From Flavobacterium macrobrachii (GTDB lineage: Bacteria; Bacteroidota; Bacteroidia; Flavobacteriales; Flavobacteriaceae), in the NCBI RefSeq assembly GCF_014486675.1, contig NZ_JACTAC010000014.1, forward strand, positions 1-53,059: a stretch of 53,059 bases of DNA. The letters run 5' to 3'. The position numbers were made by a program, and so were the translations under genes. This document shows positions 51,589 to 53,059 of this stretch, piece after piece. The notes beneath the pieces are model-generated. The model worked only from the letters and a program-made list of their open reading frames with translations. It did not search any database and was not told the origin of the DNA. Numbering within the stretch: position 1 is the first letter of the stretch; each line of letters starts with the position of its first letter.

Positions 51589-52345
51589 AATTATTAGAGT
51601 TTTTACGTATACTTTTTTGGCTTTCATGGCAATGGCTTTTGTTTTGATATTGTTTTTCTATTATTCCAGAAAAAAAATTATCAAACACGAAGTTGATAAA
51701 AAAAATCTCGAAATTCAGCATCAAAAAGAAATGATAGAAGCGATGATAACAACTCAAGAAAACGAACGTGAACGAATTGCACGTGATTTACATGATGAAA
51801 TTAGTTCTAAGTTAAATGTCGTTTCTTTGAATAGTCATTTACTAAAAACTCCAAATCTTTCGTCAAATGAAATTGCTGAAATTACCGAAAATATAGCCGA
51901 TTTAACTTCAAAAGTACTCGAAAGCTCAAGACGAATTGCACACGATTTATTTCCGCCTGTTTTTGAAAAATTTGGATTGGAAGCTGGAATTGAAGAATTA
52001 ATAGAAGAAACAAAATCTACAGGAAAATTTCAAATTTATTTTCAAAATACAATTGATTTTAGTCAATTAAGTAACGAAATTCAGCTTTCGATTTTTAGAA
52101 TTTTACAAGAATTATTTAATAATACTTTAAAGTACGCCAATGCTAGTAAGGTGCAAATTTCTTTTCATCATTTAAACGAAAAAAAGCAATTTCTTTACGA
52201 AGATAATGGCGTTGGATTTGAGCGTTCTAATCATACTAAAGGAATGGGTTTAATTAATATTGAAAGTAGAATTGGTGTTATACAAGGTAAATTTTCTATA
52301 GAAACCAATATAAATCAAGGATTTAAAATTGAAATTATTTTTTAA
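51572..52345 (+). CDS. sensor histidine kinase (HisKA_3 type), short
   Basis: 257 aa. One N-terminal membrane helix (~11-29), a coiled coil (DKKNLEIQHQKEMIEAMITT), HisKA_3 motif with phospho-acceptor His74 in RIARDLHDEISSKLN, then HATPase domain with LQELFNNTLKYANAS and EDNGVGFE; the last repeat of the G2 box KGMGLINIESR. No extracellular sensor domain, so signal input likely comes from the preceding membrane protein. The stop overlaps the regulator start by one base. Confidence 0.93.
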   Translation: MKTETEIIRVFTYTFLAFMAMAFVLILFFYYSRKKIIKHEVDKKNLEIQHQKEMIEAMITTQENERERIARDLHDEISSKLNVVSLNSHLLKTPNLSSNEIAEITENIADLTSKVLESSRRIAHDLFPPVFEKFGLEAGIEELIEETKSTGKFQIYFQNTIDFSQLSNEIQLSIFRILQELFNNTLKYANASKVQISFHHLNEKKQFLYEDNGVGFERSNHTKGMGLINIESRIGVIQGKFSIETNINQGFKIEIIF

Positions 52346-53007
52346 TGATGAGTGACAAAATAAAAATTGCGCTTGCAGATGATGAAGAATTATTTAGAAA
52401 AGGAATTTACTTTCTCTTGCAACGCGAACAGAATTTCGAAGTTATATTTGAAGCTGCCAATGGAAATCAGTTGATTGATTTTTTAACAACCAACTCCAAT
52501 CGTCCAGATATTATATTGATGGATTTAAAAATGCCTTTGCTAAATGGAGTAGAAGCTACAAAATTGATTACACAACAATTTCCCAATATTAAAATAATTG
52601 CTTTAACGAGTTATAATACTAAATCATTTATTGCTAATATGATAGAAATTGGTGCAGCATCATTTTTAGTTAAAAATGCTTCACCAAAAGAAATGATTTT
52701 TACTATAAATGAAGTTTATAAAAAGGCTTTTTATTACAATGAACAAGTAATTAAAATTTTGTCAGAATTTAAGTTTCCAATTGAAAATAGGAGTGATTTT
52801 TTTGAAAAAGTCGAATTGACATCAAGAGAAAGAGAAGTCCTTGAACTTATTTGTCAACAGTTCAATTCTACTGAAATAGCAGAACAACTATTTATAAGTC
52901 CACGAACTGTAGATACTCATAGGAATAGTCTACTTTTTAAAACAAATTCACAAAATATTGCAGGATTAGTATTATTTGCAATACAAAATAAAATTGTAAT
53001 ATTATAA
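52345..53007 (+). CDS. NarL/LuxR-type response regulator
   Basis: 220 aa. Receiver domain with acidic pocket ALADDEE, phospho-acceptor Asp60 in IILMDLKMPLLNG, switch residues IALTSYN and LVKNASPK. C-terminal LuxR helix-turn-helix: LTSREREVLELICQQFNSTE and IAEQLFISPRTVDTHRNSLL. Overlaps the kinase gene by one base, forming a coupled two-component system. DNA targets unknown. ATG 52345 or 52348 could start it. Confidence 0.94.
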   Translation: MMSDKIKIALADDEELFRKGIYFLLQREQNFEVIFEAANGNQLIDFLTTNSNRPDIILMDLKMPLLNGVEATKLITQQFPNIKIIALTSYNTKSFIANMIEIGAASFLVKNASPKEMIFTINEVYKKAFYYNEQVIKILSEFKFPIENRSDFFEKVELTSREREVLELICQQFNSTEIAEQLFISPRTVDTHRNSLLFKTNSQNIAGLVLFAIQNKIVIL

Positions 53008-53010
53008 AAA

Positions 53011-53040
53011 GTGAGGACAAGTAAATTAAACTGTCCTCAC
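53011..53040 (-). terminator. hairpin at the right edge
   Basis: GTGAGGACA (53011-53019) pairs with TGTCCTCAC (53032-53040). Only on the minus strand is it followed by a T run (TTTTT), so it probably ends a leftward gene lying beyond the window. Confidence 0.7.
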
Positions 53041-53059
53041 AAAATCTATCTATAAAAAC

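Overview
The window looks like chromosomal DNA of a Flavobacteriaceae member, most likely Flavobacterium or a close relative. This rests on low GC content, the Bacteroidetes promoter form (TTG, about 17-22 bases, TAnnTTTG) at many genes, few visible Shine-Dalgarno sequences, a type IX secretion C-terminal sorting domain, a two-gene transketolase, SusC-type plug motifs and many MKK-type signal peptides and lipoproteins. Gene content is mostly ordinary core genome. No phage, insertion sequence, CRISPR array, tRNA or rRNA was recognised.

Layout. 1-3 kb: end of a CsbD-like gene, then pyrF, an alpha/beta hydrolase and a metal/cobalamin-binding protein in one direction. 3-7.5 kb: a DUF4197 lipoprotein and a fused B12-dependent mutase (IcmF). 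7.8-15 kb: an ABC-F ATPase, then a leftward cluster with an ECF sigma factor, a membrane protein carrying TonB-plug motifs, a VWA protein, a SIMPL protein and a haem-binding protein. 15-19.4 kb: PPK2, a T9SS-secreted protein, a MATE transporter. 19.4-23.4 kb: a histidine kinase/response regulator pair and a repeat-rich islet with three unrecognised genes. 23.4-33.8 kb: MeaB, an Fsr-like MFS transporter, an FAD oxidase, an outer-membrane barrel, SecA, a DUF2795 protein, a cobalamin adenosyltransferase, a LolD-type ATPase. 34-40.9 kb: a lipoprotein, a methyltransferase, an ABC-F (Uup-like) ATPase, a toxin-antitoxin pair, a glycosyltransferase and a 2-oxoacid dehydrogenase E2. 40.9-53 kb: two LVIVD-type lipoproteins, split transketolase, tgt, LptF/G permease, EamA transporter, accA, dnaB, and a second kinase/regulator operon.

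Genes that fit together: IcmF, MeaB, the PduO-type adenosyltransferase and the BtuF-like binding protein suggest active use of adenosylcobalamin. AccA, IcmF and E2 belong to acyl-CoA metabolism.

The most unusual content is non-coding. There is a family of roughly 120-bp dispersed palindromic elements with conserved arms and a variable hairpin core (four copies). Three tandem-repeat arrays (two of period 21 bp, one of period 6 bp) all sit in gaps between divergent genes. Short dispersed repeats have also entered coding sequence: the same 30-nt REP-like unit lies in frame in two neighbouring genes, and a third gene has a repeat inside it and appears to take its GTG start codon from another repeat.
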